Shown here in pieces: positions 1 through 8,900 of a stretch of 64,000 nucleotides of DNA. Position numbers and translations under genes: made by a program. Origin of the DNA: Microcoleus sp. CAWBG506. Its GTDB lineage: Bacteria > Cyanobacteriota > Cyanobacteriia > Cyanobacteriales > Microcoleaceae. Numbering within the stretch: the first letter of the stretch is position 1; each line of letters opens with the position of its first letter. Below the pieces are notes generated by a model that was not told the origin of the DNA, did no database searches, and saw nothing but the letters and a program-made list of their open reading frames with translations. The stretch lies in assembly GCA_020883125.1 (NCBI GenBank), contig JAHREW010000012.1, forward strand, positions 62,001 through 126,000. The letters run 5' to 3'.

Positions 1-1589
1 TTTTCTCGTTTTAAAAAATGCAGTGGAAAATTTGAGAACCGTAGTAATGACTGACTTACTTTATAAAGCTTTGAAACAGGGTCTTCTAAAAATTCTTGGT
101 ATTTCTCCTTTAGACTTTCTCGACCCTTATTTTCTATTCTCCTCGCTATTTTTTCAATTAATGTTACTGGTTTGCCAGATTCATGAGCAAAAACTGCTGC
201 TGTTGTTCCTGCTGTAGCCAAACTACGATAAAGCAGAAGGTCTTCACGCAATACCTTTGTTTCACGCTCTGTTACAATTTCATATTGCTGAACAGCCCCT
301 AGGACTTTAGGGCGAGATTCTTGAGGAACTTCTGCTTCAATAACTTCTTCGATTCTTGCTTTAGCTTCTGTAATATCATGAGGAACTTGTTTCTTAACCC
401 TTTCTCTTTGCGTTTCAGTAACCTTAAGCCTTTCTTTAGCCATCCATTCTAATACATCAATTGCAAAGCGTTTTAACTCTAAAAATGCTTCATTTTCAAT
501 AAAACCAAGTCTATCAGTTTTTTGAAGTAACATATCTTCAGAGTCTTGGACAATCACTCTACCAATAACTGTTTTTGTAGAAGGACGTACCTCTGGATTT
601 CTAGATCGTGCATAATTTAATTTCAACCAATCATCGTCTTGATCACCATAGGGTTTTACCCGCAGCCCACGGTGGTATAGACGAACATTTCCAGCTTGAG
701 CAAGCCATTCTCTAACTTGTGTGGTAGACACAGAAGAATTTTTAGCTGAAAAGCTTTGAGGATTTAGTAAAAATACCCACAATTCAAATTCTGTTGGGGG
801 TGTTTTGTAAGGTTCTTGAGAATTTACTTGAGAAAGTTTACTATGTTCTGCATGAACCCTTACTTTTCCCTGCCAGTCTAGTAAACTTGCTTCTGCAATA
901 CCACTTTCATTTATATAAGCTTTTAAATGATATTCAGCATCATCAAAATAAGCATTATTGACTTGTTTTTCAATTTCAGAAAATTCTGAAGCAATAAGTT
1001 GAAGACGGAAACCAGCCTGATTATTAAATGGATCTGCTAGCAGTAAAAGTTCCCTAGCTAGTCTTTGGATATCGCGTTTAGTGAATATTTTTTTAAGATT
1101 GCTTACTATAATGTCAGTCCCATGCCGTTTATCCGTGCTACTTTTTTGGACATCAAAAGGAACATCTTCTACTACATCAGCGTCCTTAAAATCATTCCAA
1201 TTAATCGTTAAAGAATATTCAACTCTTGGCTCATCTTCAGGTCTAGTTTTCAAGATTACTTGAGAACCTTGCTGTAGAGCAGCTAATCTACCTAATCCTT
1301 TATTTCCTACAGGTAAGCGACCTAATTGGGTAACTTCACGGATAGCTTTTTTCGAGCGACCTAGCACCAGCCATCCCTCGCTAATGGCATTTTTATCCAT
1401 ACCAAAACCGTTATCTGAAATGATAATCGAGCCACCTATGGCGCTAGTATTGATAAGTTCTACTGTGCATTCGGTAGCATCGGCATCATAAGAGTTCTTA
1501 ACCAATTCGATGATTCCTTGGTCTGGATTCGGAACAAGTTCTTCTCCCAGCCTTTGCAGAATTTTTGGTGAAAATTTAAAATGCATCAT
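1..1589 (-). CDS. GHKL-type ATPase with histidine-kinase H-box, C-terminus cut by window edge
   Basis: The minus frame is open from an ATG at 1589 to the left edge without a stop, giving 529 visible codons. The N-terminus is a GHKL/HSP90-like ATP-binding module: N-box ELVKNSYDADA near residue 22, G1 box DNGFGMD and G2 box GNKGLGRLA. After a middle region the chain reaches LATAGTTAAVFAHES, which resembles the dimerisation/phosphoacceptor helix of sensor histidine kinases. An ATPase placed before an H-box is an order seen in large cytoplasmic kinase-like proteins; a second catalytic domain may lie off the edge. No membrane segment is visible. The start could also be the adjacent ATG at 1586. 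The assignment to an ATP-binding family is firm. The biological role, whether sensor or defence component, is not known. Confidence 0.8.
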   Translation of the reverse strand, partial: MMHFKFSPKILQRLGEELVPNPDQGIIELVKNSYDADATECTVELINTSAIGGSIIISDNGFGMDKNAISEGWLVLGRSKKAIREVTQLGRLPVGNKGLGRLAALQQGSQVILKTRPEDEPRVEYSLTINWNDFKDADVVEDVPFDVQKSSTDKRHGTDIIVSNLKKIFTKRDIQRLARELLLLADPFNNQAGFRLQLIASEFSEIEKQVNNAYFDDAEYHLKAYINESGIAEASLLDWQGKVRVHAEHSKLSQVNSQEPYKTPPTEFELWVFLLNPQSFSAKNSSVSTTQVREWLAQAGNVRLYHRGLRVKPYGDQDDDWLKLNYARSRNPEVRPSTKTVIGRVIVQDSEDMLLQKTDRLGFIENEAFLELKRFAIDVLEWMAKERLKVTETQRERVKKQVPHDITEAKARIEEVIEAEVPQESRPKVLGAVQQYEIVTERETKVLREDLLLYRSLATAGTTAAVFAHESGKPVTLIEKIARRIENKGRESLKEKYQEFLEDPVSKLYKVSQSLLRFSNFPLHFLKRE

Positions 1590-2305
1590 TATTTAGAAGC
1601 CTTTAGAACAGCTATGTTTTTTCGACTTTTTGTTCGCGTAGCGTGTGCTTTGCACATATAGCTAACAGTTCATCATGACGTATTTGCTGCATATAAAGCC
1701 AATTTGGGCTTGTTTGGGCTTAAATTTTGTTTAAGTCCCGTTAGCACAGTGCCATAAGTGTGATGTTAACGTCTGTATCCCGGCTTAGCGGTGAATGGTG
1801 ATCGCAAAGCTTCAGGCATCATCAGAGCAGAGTGTGCGATCGCTAACTTCAACTTCCAACAGTTCTCATCGCAGTCTAGCAAAAACCCCTAATTTGCAAA
1901 GAGTGCTCATTTTTACCCCCCTATAACGTCTATTTGACATGGCTTGCTATGCGACTAGGGTACTAACTACGAGGATTGAAGAGGATTCAGAAGGGTCTAA
2001 ATTACAAAAAATCGCGTCAAAAGCAACAATTCTTTACGAAAAATAATGAGCATTTATACTCAGTGGAATGCTAAAAGTAGGAATTACGAGGTTTAATGAG
2101 TAATAATTGTGCTGTTTTTTCCTCTTTTTTCCTCCTTTTTTAGCCCCCTAAAATTCACATCCAGGTCAAATATAGTTCTAACAAGATAAAATAGCTCTCA
2201 ATCAAAGGGTGGGTGGGTGGCAATAAGCTTCCCCACTCCTAGAATGAGGAGTAGGGAAGCTGCCCTTAACGGGCAATTTTTGAGATTCTTAGTTACTCAA
2301 GCGAC
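1590..2305. other. Non-coding stretch between two minus-strand genes
   Basis: I see no convincing gene in these 716 bases. The stretch has a HIP1-containing segment near 1835-1845, a TTGACA-like hexamer at 1934-1939 with TAGGGT 16 bases on (no gene follows it), pyrimidine-rich runs at 2112-2150, a short GGGT run near 2207-2219 and two hairpins at its right end. It probably holds the promoter of the kinase-like gene and the terminator of the next gene. Confidence 0.5.
2226..2281. terminator. Double hairpin downstream of the 144-aa gene
   Basis: A 15-base stem pairs 2226-2240 with 2247-2261 (one mismatch, six-base loop). It is followed by a GCCC/GGGC hairpin at 2262-2274 with a run of T at 2277-2281 on the plus strand. 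On the minus strand the larger hairpin lies directly after the gene ending at 2306, so it is the likely transcript end, although its T tract in that direction is weak. Confidence 0.5.
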
Positions 2306-2740
2306 TCAATCCAAATCATCGATGTCGTCGTCAGCAACATCCACTTCTTCATGTACACTTTGTGAGCTTGAAGCAACTCCGCTGCTCTGACGGGCGAGCC
2401 GTTGATTGCGAATGCCCCGATGCTTGGCGCGGCGATCGCGGATTGCATCCATGTCGGTCAATCCGTATAGGATGCGACCAGCACGCATCAACTCTTTTAA
2501 AGGTGTCTCGCTGTAGTCAGCGCGAAATTGGGCATTATGTGTTTCCCAATCAAATTCGCCACCGTTAAAGCGAGCAACACTTGCCAGTTCCCGACCTGAT
2601 TCTTCTCTCAAAACTTCTAGTACCATTAGGCGAAGTTTATCGTTGTAACTAATGCACTTGTCGAGGGCTTTTATCTGAGTCTTATGAGCTTTAGCCGTAT
2701 GGGTTGCATTAGTCTTTTGAACTTTTTCAGTGACTCTCAT
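2306..2740 (-). CDS. Small hypothetical protein with acidic C-terminus
   Basis: A 144-residue protein of unknown function. The N-terminal half is basic and helical; the middle holds a conserved-looking segment with WETHNAQFRADYSETP; the last dozen residues are almost all acidic (DVADDDIDDLD). No catalytic motif, signal peptide or membrane segment is visible. It is preceded by another acidic-tailed protein gene on the same strand (3038-3730) with its own terminator between them, so the two are probably separate transcripts. Acidic tails of this kind are common on nucleic-acid-binding or recruitment proteins, but no partner can be named. The reading frame is likely real given the downstream hairpin and a sensible start. 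Confidence 0.65.
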   Translation of the reverse strand: MRVTEKVQKTNATHTAKAHKTQIKALDKCISYNDKLRLMVLEVLREESGRELASVARFNGGEFDWETHNAQFRADYSETPLKELMRAGRILYGLTDMDAIRDRRAKHRGIRNQRLARQSSGVASSSQSVHEEVDVADDDIDDLD

Positions 2741-2929
2741 TTCTCAATTTTCCTGAATTCAAGTTTGTTCATATACACAGCAGCAATCGCTGCCTCTTTA
2801 AGTTGAATTATTGGGCTTAACTTTCAAATAAAATATTAATAACTGTATTTAAAACTAATTAAGTTGAAAGTAATTAATACTTTAAATATTTCCCTGAAAG
2901 GTGAAGTTTGATTAAAATACTCATAATAT

Positions 2930-2979
2930 GAATAAAATAAAAAACTCTACTCTACCGTTTTTAGGTAGAGCAGAGTTTT
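2930..2979 (-). terminator. Intrinsic terminator for the 230-aa acidic protein gene
   Basis: Plus-strand positions 2941-2956 and 2964-2979 form a 16-base stem with one mismatch and a seven-base loop. Read on the minus strand it is followed by a long T-rich tract (bases 2944 down to 2930). This is a textbook intrinsic terminator about 60 bases after the stop codon at 3038. Confidence 0.85.
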
Positions 2980-3037
2980 ACATATTCAACAAGAGCGACG
3001 GTGAAGGAAGCTGTAAAATTTGAGCGAGGGTGAAAGA

Positions 3038-3730
3038 TTATTCTAAATCTTCGTCCTCATCTTCATCAGCATCATCTTCCTCATCTTCTTCCTCGGTATC
3101 GAAATCATCTTCGCTGTCTTCGTCCAAGTCTTCTTCGGATTCATCTGTTTCCTCATCTTCATCAGCATCAAGTTCATCTTCTAAGTCATCATCATCTTCA
3201 TCATCGGATTCATCCTGCTTGTTATAGCTATTGCGTTTAGCAAGCGATTCTTGATTGAATTTGACAAGACCTTTAATTGCTTCTTGCGGGTCAATCTCGA
3301 AAACGTCGTACAGTTTTGCCATCACAAGAGCAATGACTTCAATATCGTGGCGCAGTGCATCAGGTTGACCGAATAAAGCTGGAAACACTTCATTATTCCA
3401 ACGCTGCCAGTTCATCGTTTTGCCGCGTTTTTTCAACTGAGCAGCAATATCCAAACCAAGTTTTTCTTTGGTAGCGTGACCTACCTTAGTTTGGAGGCGT
3501 TTTTCGCGCAGTTGAATTTTGACTCCAAATTTTTTCAGGATGGTAGTTCGCACGCGGTCTAGAAGTGCGTCTGCTTGCTCTTCTACAGTGAGTGTCGAAC
3601 GGCGACTGACCTGCGATTGGGTAGCTGTCGCTGGGTTCTTTGACTTAGCAGCACCATTGCTTTTGCCATTCAAAGTCACCGCTCCATTGGATGGGCGAGA
3701 GTTATGGTTTTTAGCTGTTGTTGTAGCCAT
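3038..3730 (-). CDS. Hypothetical protein with long poly-acidic tail
   Basis: A 230-residue protein of unknown function. Residues 1-45 are low-complexity and basic (N, S, K, A rich). Residues 46-165 form a helical core with the segment MNWQRWNNEVFPALFGQP. From about residue 172 to the end nearly every residue is D or E, about 55 acidic residues in a row with few breaks. The tail makes the opposite strand look like a serine-rich frame, which is an artefact. A globular core plus acidic tail resembles some plasmid nucleoid or single-strand-binding accessory proteins, but there is no OB-fold signature and no SSB-type tail end (DDDIPF). A strong terminator follows at 2930-2979. Confidence 0.75.
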   Translation of the reverse strand: MATTTAKNHNSRPSNGAVTLNGKSNGAAKSKNPATATQSQVSRRSTLTVEEQADALLDRVRTTILKKFGVKIQLREKRLQTKVGHATKEKLGLDIAAQLKKRGKTMNWQRWNNEVFPALFGQPDALRHDIEVIALVMAKLYDVFEIDPQEAIKGLVKFNQESLAKRNSYNKQDESDDEDDDDLEDELDADEDEETDESEEDLDEDSEDDFDTEEEDEEDDADEDEDEDLE

Positions 3731-4042
3731 AAAGTTTGATTTAATTAAACTACTTCACGGCTAACAGCGCCGTTAGGCGCTCTCAAATTTCATCAAATTT
3801 ATAATTAGTTTTTTTTATTATCATTAATAATAATTAATAATTTTTCCTGTGAAATAAATTTTTGTAATATTTGGGTGTATCTTTTTTTGAGTAGCAGAAA
3901 TACATAATTATGTATATTGAGGAAATTAGGTAAATAATTCCTAAGAATTAAGAGGAGGTTTGGCTGCTGTAGAACTATTGGCTGATGGCAACGCTCGACC
4001 GTAGCCTATCAATGAGAAAAGTACCTTTGAATATTTCTTACC
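3731..4042. other. AT-rich promoter region with a perfect palindrome
   Basis: This divergent intergenic stretch lies between the acidic protein gene (minus) and the AAA ATPase gene (plus). It is very AT-rich at 3800-3850. It holds a perfect 16-base palindrome at 3900-3915 and a Shine-Dalgarno-like AGAGGAGG at 3951-3958 that is followed only by a 14-codon frame starting TTG, so it is not assigned to a gene. Confidence 0.5.
3900..3915. promoter_or_regulatory. Candidate operator palindrome
   Basis: ATACATAATTATGTAT is a perfect 16-base palindrome between two divergent genes, 128 bases before the ATPase start. The position suits a dimeric repressor site, but no regulator gene is adjacent and AT-rich palindromes also arise by chance. 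Confidence 0.3.
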
Positions 4043-5638
4043 GTGGAATTTATGCGTACCATTAATGACTGGCTCGCTTTGGCCCAAAGAGGCATTAAGA
4101 TTGTCGGGCTGGAGTATTACACGCCTGATCGAATCAGAGTGTTAGCACAGTTCCACAATTGGGGGCAGGAGCTGCATTTGCCTGTTTTCTTTTGGAACTC
4201 AGGGTACAGTTGCTTGCAGGAAATTGTGAGTGGAGAGGGTGAGTGTATATTACAAAATAGTGACTTGCGCCCAGATTCTGACGTGCTTGAGTTTCTACTA
4301 GAGAGTAAGAGAGAGGGAATTTACATTCTTGAGGGAGTGTTAGATTTTGACGAATCGGGTCAGGTGAGTTCGCGTCTGGGGTTTCAATTGGCAAATGCTT
4401 ACTATCACTCATCTTGGTCTGCGGCTCCTCAGTTTTGGGTGATGCTGGAAAACTACATACAACTGCCGGTGAACTTGCAGCCTTTGATTCCCGTACTGAC
4501 GACTCCATTACCGTCCCGAGTTGCAGCGCAAAAGGTGGTGGAGTTGTTTTGCGATCGCCATCCTGGGCTTGATGACAAAAGTGACGAGGTATTGCAAGGT
4601 GCTTTGGTTCGAGCTTGCCAGGGGTTGCCCCAAGGTGAGATCGAGTTAATTTTAGAGCGATCGCTAGCTTTTGCTTCTAGCTATGAGGAAATGGCGCGGT
4701 TTGTGCTCGACCACAAGGTTAATAAGCTACGGGGGCGAGGCCTAGAGTTTATTGCCGAGGCAGATGTGCCGGATGCAGGTGGTTTAGACTTGCTAGACGA
4801 GTCGCTGTCAAAGGTGGCTTCGTTGTTGAATCCAGAAGCAGAGAAATACGGACTCAAATTTCCCAAAGGAATGATTCTCTGGGGGCCGCCGGGGACTGGC
4901 AAAAGTCTCAGTGCTAAACTTGCGGCTAAGAAGATGGGAGTGCCGCTGTTGGCGGCTGATTGGGGTTCGATTGTCGGTTCTTCCAAACCAGATTTAGCTT
5001 TGCGCGAACTGCTGGAACTGACTCAGGCTTTAAGTCCTACAATTCTCTATTGGGATGATTTTGATAAAGGCTTTGCAGGGTGGGATTCCAATGCAGATGG
5101 CGGTGTTTCTAGGCGCTTATCGGGGAAGCTTTTAACGTGGATGCAAGAGCATCAATACCCAATTTATATCGTGGCGACAGTTAACCGTTTGGGGATGTTA
5201 CCACCGGAATTAATTCGTCGCTTTGATGACATTTTCTTTGTGGATTTGCCTCACGAAGGGGCGATGTATGAAATTTTCAATCTTCATCTCAAAAAATATT
5301 TTCCTGAGTTTCGTAATGCTTCTGAGTCGCCTTGGACGGATGATGAGTGGCGGATTCTGTTGAGGGATTACAGGCTTTGTACGCCAGCAGAAATAGGCAA
5401 TGCTGTTAGAAAATGTGCTGAGGAAATATATTATCGCGATCTGGTAGAAGCGAAACAGCCGGATGAATTGAAGGTGACTTTGCAGGATTTGCGGCAACAG
5501 CGTTATCAGTTTACGCCATCAATGCTGCGGGATGAGGAGCAGATTCTAGCGATTCGCAATCAAGCGAGTTATGCTAGATCGGCTAGTGGGCCGGATCGAT
5601 CGCGATTTTCTATTCCGTTACAGGAATTGTTTGGTTAG
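4043..5638 (+). CDS. Ycf46-like AAA ATPase
   Basis: A 531-residue AAA-family ATPase. Walker A is GPPGTGKS at residues 281-288 and Walker B is ILYWDDFD at 334-341. They are followed by a sensor-1 region (VATVNRLG) and an arginine-finger segment (ELIRRFDD). The first 150 residues have the character of the Ycf46 family, plastid and cyanobacterial ATPases with an N-terminal domain resembling a degenerate second ATPase. In cyanobacteria the chromosomal Ycf46 has been linked to carbon metabolism and carbon uptake; a role for this accessory-element copy cannot be read from the sequence. The GTG at 4043 follows an in-frame stop at 4028; the ATG at 4052 is an equally good start. Neither has a clear ribosome binding site. 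No membrane segment is seen. Confidence 0.85.
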   Translation: MEFMRTINDWLALAQRGIKIVGLEYYTPDRIRVLAQFHNWGQELHLPVFFWNSGYSCLQEIVSGEGECILQNSDLRPDSDVLEFLLESKREGIYILEGVLDFDESGQVSSRLGFQLANAYYHSSWSAAPQFWVMLENYIQLPVNLQPLIPVLTTPLPSRVAAQKVVELFCDRHPGLDDKSDEVLQGALVRACQGLPQGEIELILERSLAFASSYEEMARFVLDHKVNKLRGRGLEFIAEADVPDAGGLDLLDESLSKVASLLNPEAEKYGLKFPKGMILWGPPGTGKSLSAKLAAKKMGVPLLAADWGSIVGSSKPDLALRELLELTQALSPTILYWDDFDKGFAGWDSNADGGVSRRLSGKLLTWMQEHQYPIYIVATVNRLGMLPPELIRRFDDIFFVDLPHEGAMYEIFNLHLKKYFPEFRNASESPWTDDEWRILLRDYRLCTPAEIGNAVRKCAEEIYYRDLVEAKQPDELKVTLQDLRQQRYQFTPSMLRDEEQILAIRNQASYARSASGPDRSRFSIPLQELFG

Positions 5639-5970
5639 TGGCTTTCTTGCGATCATCGCAAAGAGTGTAAATTTTTCTGAAGCAACATCGGATCAGTTGT
5701 AACTTTGTCTTATAATTCAGAACATATTCTGCAAAGAGTACCTCCAAGAGTACTGTCGTGTATACCAGACTTCTCAGAAAATAAGAGCTTGACGTGGCTG
5801 ATTAAGAATTCCTCAAAGCTAATGGAGTAGAGACAAGGGTGTCTGCATAAGAAGTAAGGCAGTTTGATGGAAGGCGACTTCTATCGGGTGTAGCGATCGC
5901 CAGTCATCCAGTTGCAAGCCCAAAGTTCATTGCCTAAACGTAGCTCCGATACGGGGTATAGGGTAAGCCT
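5639..5970 (+). other. Upstream region of the Tc toxin locus
   Basis: 332 bases without a gene. It contains a perfect -10-type hexamer TATAAT at 5711-5716 but no clear -35 element 16-18 bases before it, a repeated GAGTAC motif near 5736-5755 and a HIP1 site near 5893. The distance from the -10 to the toxin start (about 255 bases) would leave a long leader. I see no stable hairpin or riboswitch fold. Confidence 0.35.
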
Positions 5971-8900
5971 ATGTTTGCTAACTCAAACAAAAAAAGCGAC
6001 AAGCAAGCCACAGAGTCAGATAAAAGTTACGTCTCACCACCTCCGACCGTATCCCTGCCCAAAGGAGGAGGAGCGATTAAAGGGATGGGTGAGAAATTTG
6101 CAGCTAACCCAGTGACTGGCACGGGTTCCATGAGTGTACCCCTTGTTACCAGTCCCAGTCGATCGGGATTTTGGCCGCAGTTGTCGCTTTCCTATGATTC
6201 GGGTGCTGGTAATGGGATATTTGGTTTGGGTTGGAATCTATCGCTTCCCTCAATTACACGCAAGACAGATAAAGGTTTACCGCGCTATTTGGATTTAGAA
6301 GAGTCCGATATTTTCATTCTATCGGGTGCGGAAGATTTAGTTCCTGTTCTCAAAGATGGCAAAGTCAATGAAATTGAGCGGGATGGGTATCACATTCGTC
6401 AATATCATCCTCGGATTGAAGGATTATTTGCCAGAATGGAGCGCTGGACAAAATTAAATTCCAGAGAAGTTCATTGGCGATCGATCTCTAAAGATAATAT
6501 TACCACGCTGTATGGCAAAACTTCCGAAAGTCGGATTGTCGATCCGAATGATTTAACCCGAATCTTTAGCTGGTCAATCTGCGAAAGTTATGACGATAAA
6601 GGCAATGCCATTCGCTATGAATATAAAGCGGAAGATTCAGCCGGAATAATTATAGCACAGGTACACGAACGGAATCGAACTCCAGAGAGTCGATCGACCA
6701 ATCGATACCTGAAACGAATCAAATATGGGAATCCAACACCTCGACAATTAGATGGAGATTTGGCGCTGCGATCGGATTGGATGTTTCAGGTAGTGTTTGA
6801 CTATGGAGAACACGATCTAATCAATCCCAAACCCAATGATTCAGGAGTTTGGACTGTTCGCAATGAGCCATTTTCGTCTTATCGATCGGGTTTTGAAGTT
6901 CGCGCCTATCGTCTGTGTCAGCGCGTGCTGATGTTTCATCACTTCCCGGAAGCAGAAGGTGTGGGAAAAGATTGTTTAGTGCGATCGACCGATTTTACCT
7001 ATTCCTACGAACAAAATTCGACTGATGTTAGCAATCCGATTTACTCGTTATTACTTTCATCAACACAAACAGGCTATAAACGAAATTCTAATGGCGGTTA
7101 CATTCAGAAATCCTTGCCTCCTCTGGAATTTACTTATACCGAAGCTAACATTGACGAAACGGTACGGGAAGTCGATCGCACCAGCTTAGAAAATCTGCCT
7201 CAAGGACTCGATGGAACGCGATACCAGTGGGTGGATTTGGATGGGGAAGGATTATCGGGAATTTTAACCGAACAGGGGAATGGATGGTTTTATAAACGCA
7301 ATTTAAGCCCGATTAACAATGTAGAAATTAATGGCTATAAGCAGATTAAAGCACATTTTGCCCCCGTTGAGTTAGTGGCTAGTAAACCTGCAACTGGTTT
7401 AAACAATGGCGCACAATTTCTCGATCTTGCGGGCGATGGTCAACTCGATTTAGTAACTTTACGCAGTTCAAATCCCGGTTTTTACGAACGAACTCACAAC
7501 GAAGATTGGGAATCATTTGTTGCTTTTAAATCTTTACCCAACCTGGATTGGGATAATCCAAACCTCAAGTTTATCGATCTGAATGGGGATGGACATAGTG
7601 ATATTTTAATTACAGAAGATAAATGCTTTGTTTGGTATCGATCGCTCGCCGAATCAGGCTTTAGCACAGCAGAAAAAGTCCATCAACCTTGGGATGAAGA
7701 GAAAGGGCCACGAGTCGTATTTGGGGATAGCACTCAATCAATTTATCTGGCGGATATGTCGGGAGATGGATTGACGGATATCGTGCGAATTCGGAATGGT
7801 GAAGTCTGTTACTGGGCAAATTTGGGATACGGGCGATTTAGTGCCAAAGTGACGATGGATAATTCGCCTTTGTTCGATAATATCGATATCTTTAATCAGC
7901 GTCGAATTGTATTAGCCGATATTGATGGTTCGGGAACGACAGATATTTTGTATCTAAGTGGGGAAGGGGTACAGGTTTATTTCAATCAATCGGGAAATAG
8001 TTGGTCTAAACAGCGATTTTTGAGAAATTTTCCGGCGATCGATAATATGGTTTCGGCGACAGTGATCGATCTTTTGGGAAATGGAACGGCTTGTTTAGTT
8101 TGGTCTTTACCTTTGCCCGGTCATGCTCGTTCTGCGATGCGTTATATCGATTTGATGAGCGGACAAAAGCCGCATTTATTAATTAAGACAGCGAACAATC
8201 TGGGTGCAGAAACAGTTGTAGAATATGCGCCTTCTACCAAATTTTATTTGCAAGATAAATTGGCAGGTAAACCTTGGATTACGAAATTGCCATTTCCCGT
8301 TCATGTGGTGGAAAAAGTGACGGTTATCGATCGATGGCGGCAAACTCTATTTACCTCCACCTATAGTTATCACCACGGCTATTTCGATGGCATCGATCGG
8401 GAGTTTCGCGGCTTTGGACGAGTCGAACAAACGGATGTCGAAAGTTTTGGTAGCTTTGCAGCAGGAAATATTGCCAGCCCTTATATTAGCGATGACAAAA
8501 CGCTGTATCAGCCTCCTGTTAAAACGATTACTTGGTTTCATACAGGGGCATTTTTAGATCGAGAACGCATCCTCTCTCAATTTCAGAATGAATATTTTGT
8601 ATCGGATCGCTTCACTGAGAAAACATTACCAGAACAAGATTTAGCGACTTTAGATTTATCTGCCGAAGAGTGGCGGGAAGCACTGCGATCGTGCAAAGGG
8701 ATGATGTTGCGGCAGGAGGTGTATGAATTAGATGTAGATGCCTTAGAACAAGGTGAGGAACGGCGAGTTAAACTGTTTTCAACAGCATTTCATAACTGTC
8801 AGATTCAACGCCTACAAGCTCGCGAGGCGAATCGCCATGCTGTGTTTTTAGTAACAGAAAGCGAGGCGATTACCTATCACTACGAACTCGATTTACGTGC

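Noticed and set aside
1934-1961. Promoter-like TTGACA with a downstream hexamer
   Set aside because: The -10 is poor and no plus-strand gene follows.
3130-3220. SSB-type acidic tail
   Set aside because: The acidic tails do not end in the DDDIPF-like motif and the cores show no OB-fold signature, so they were not called single-strand-binding proteins.
3030-3227. Plus-strand poly-serine reading frame
   Set aside because: It is the antisense reading of the Asp/Glu-rich tail of the 230-residue protein on the minus strand.
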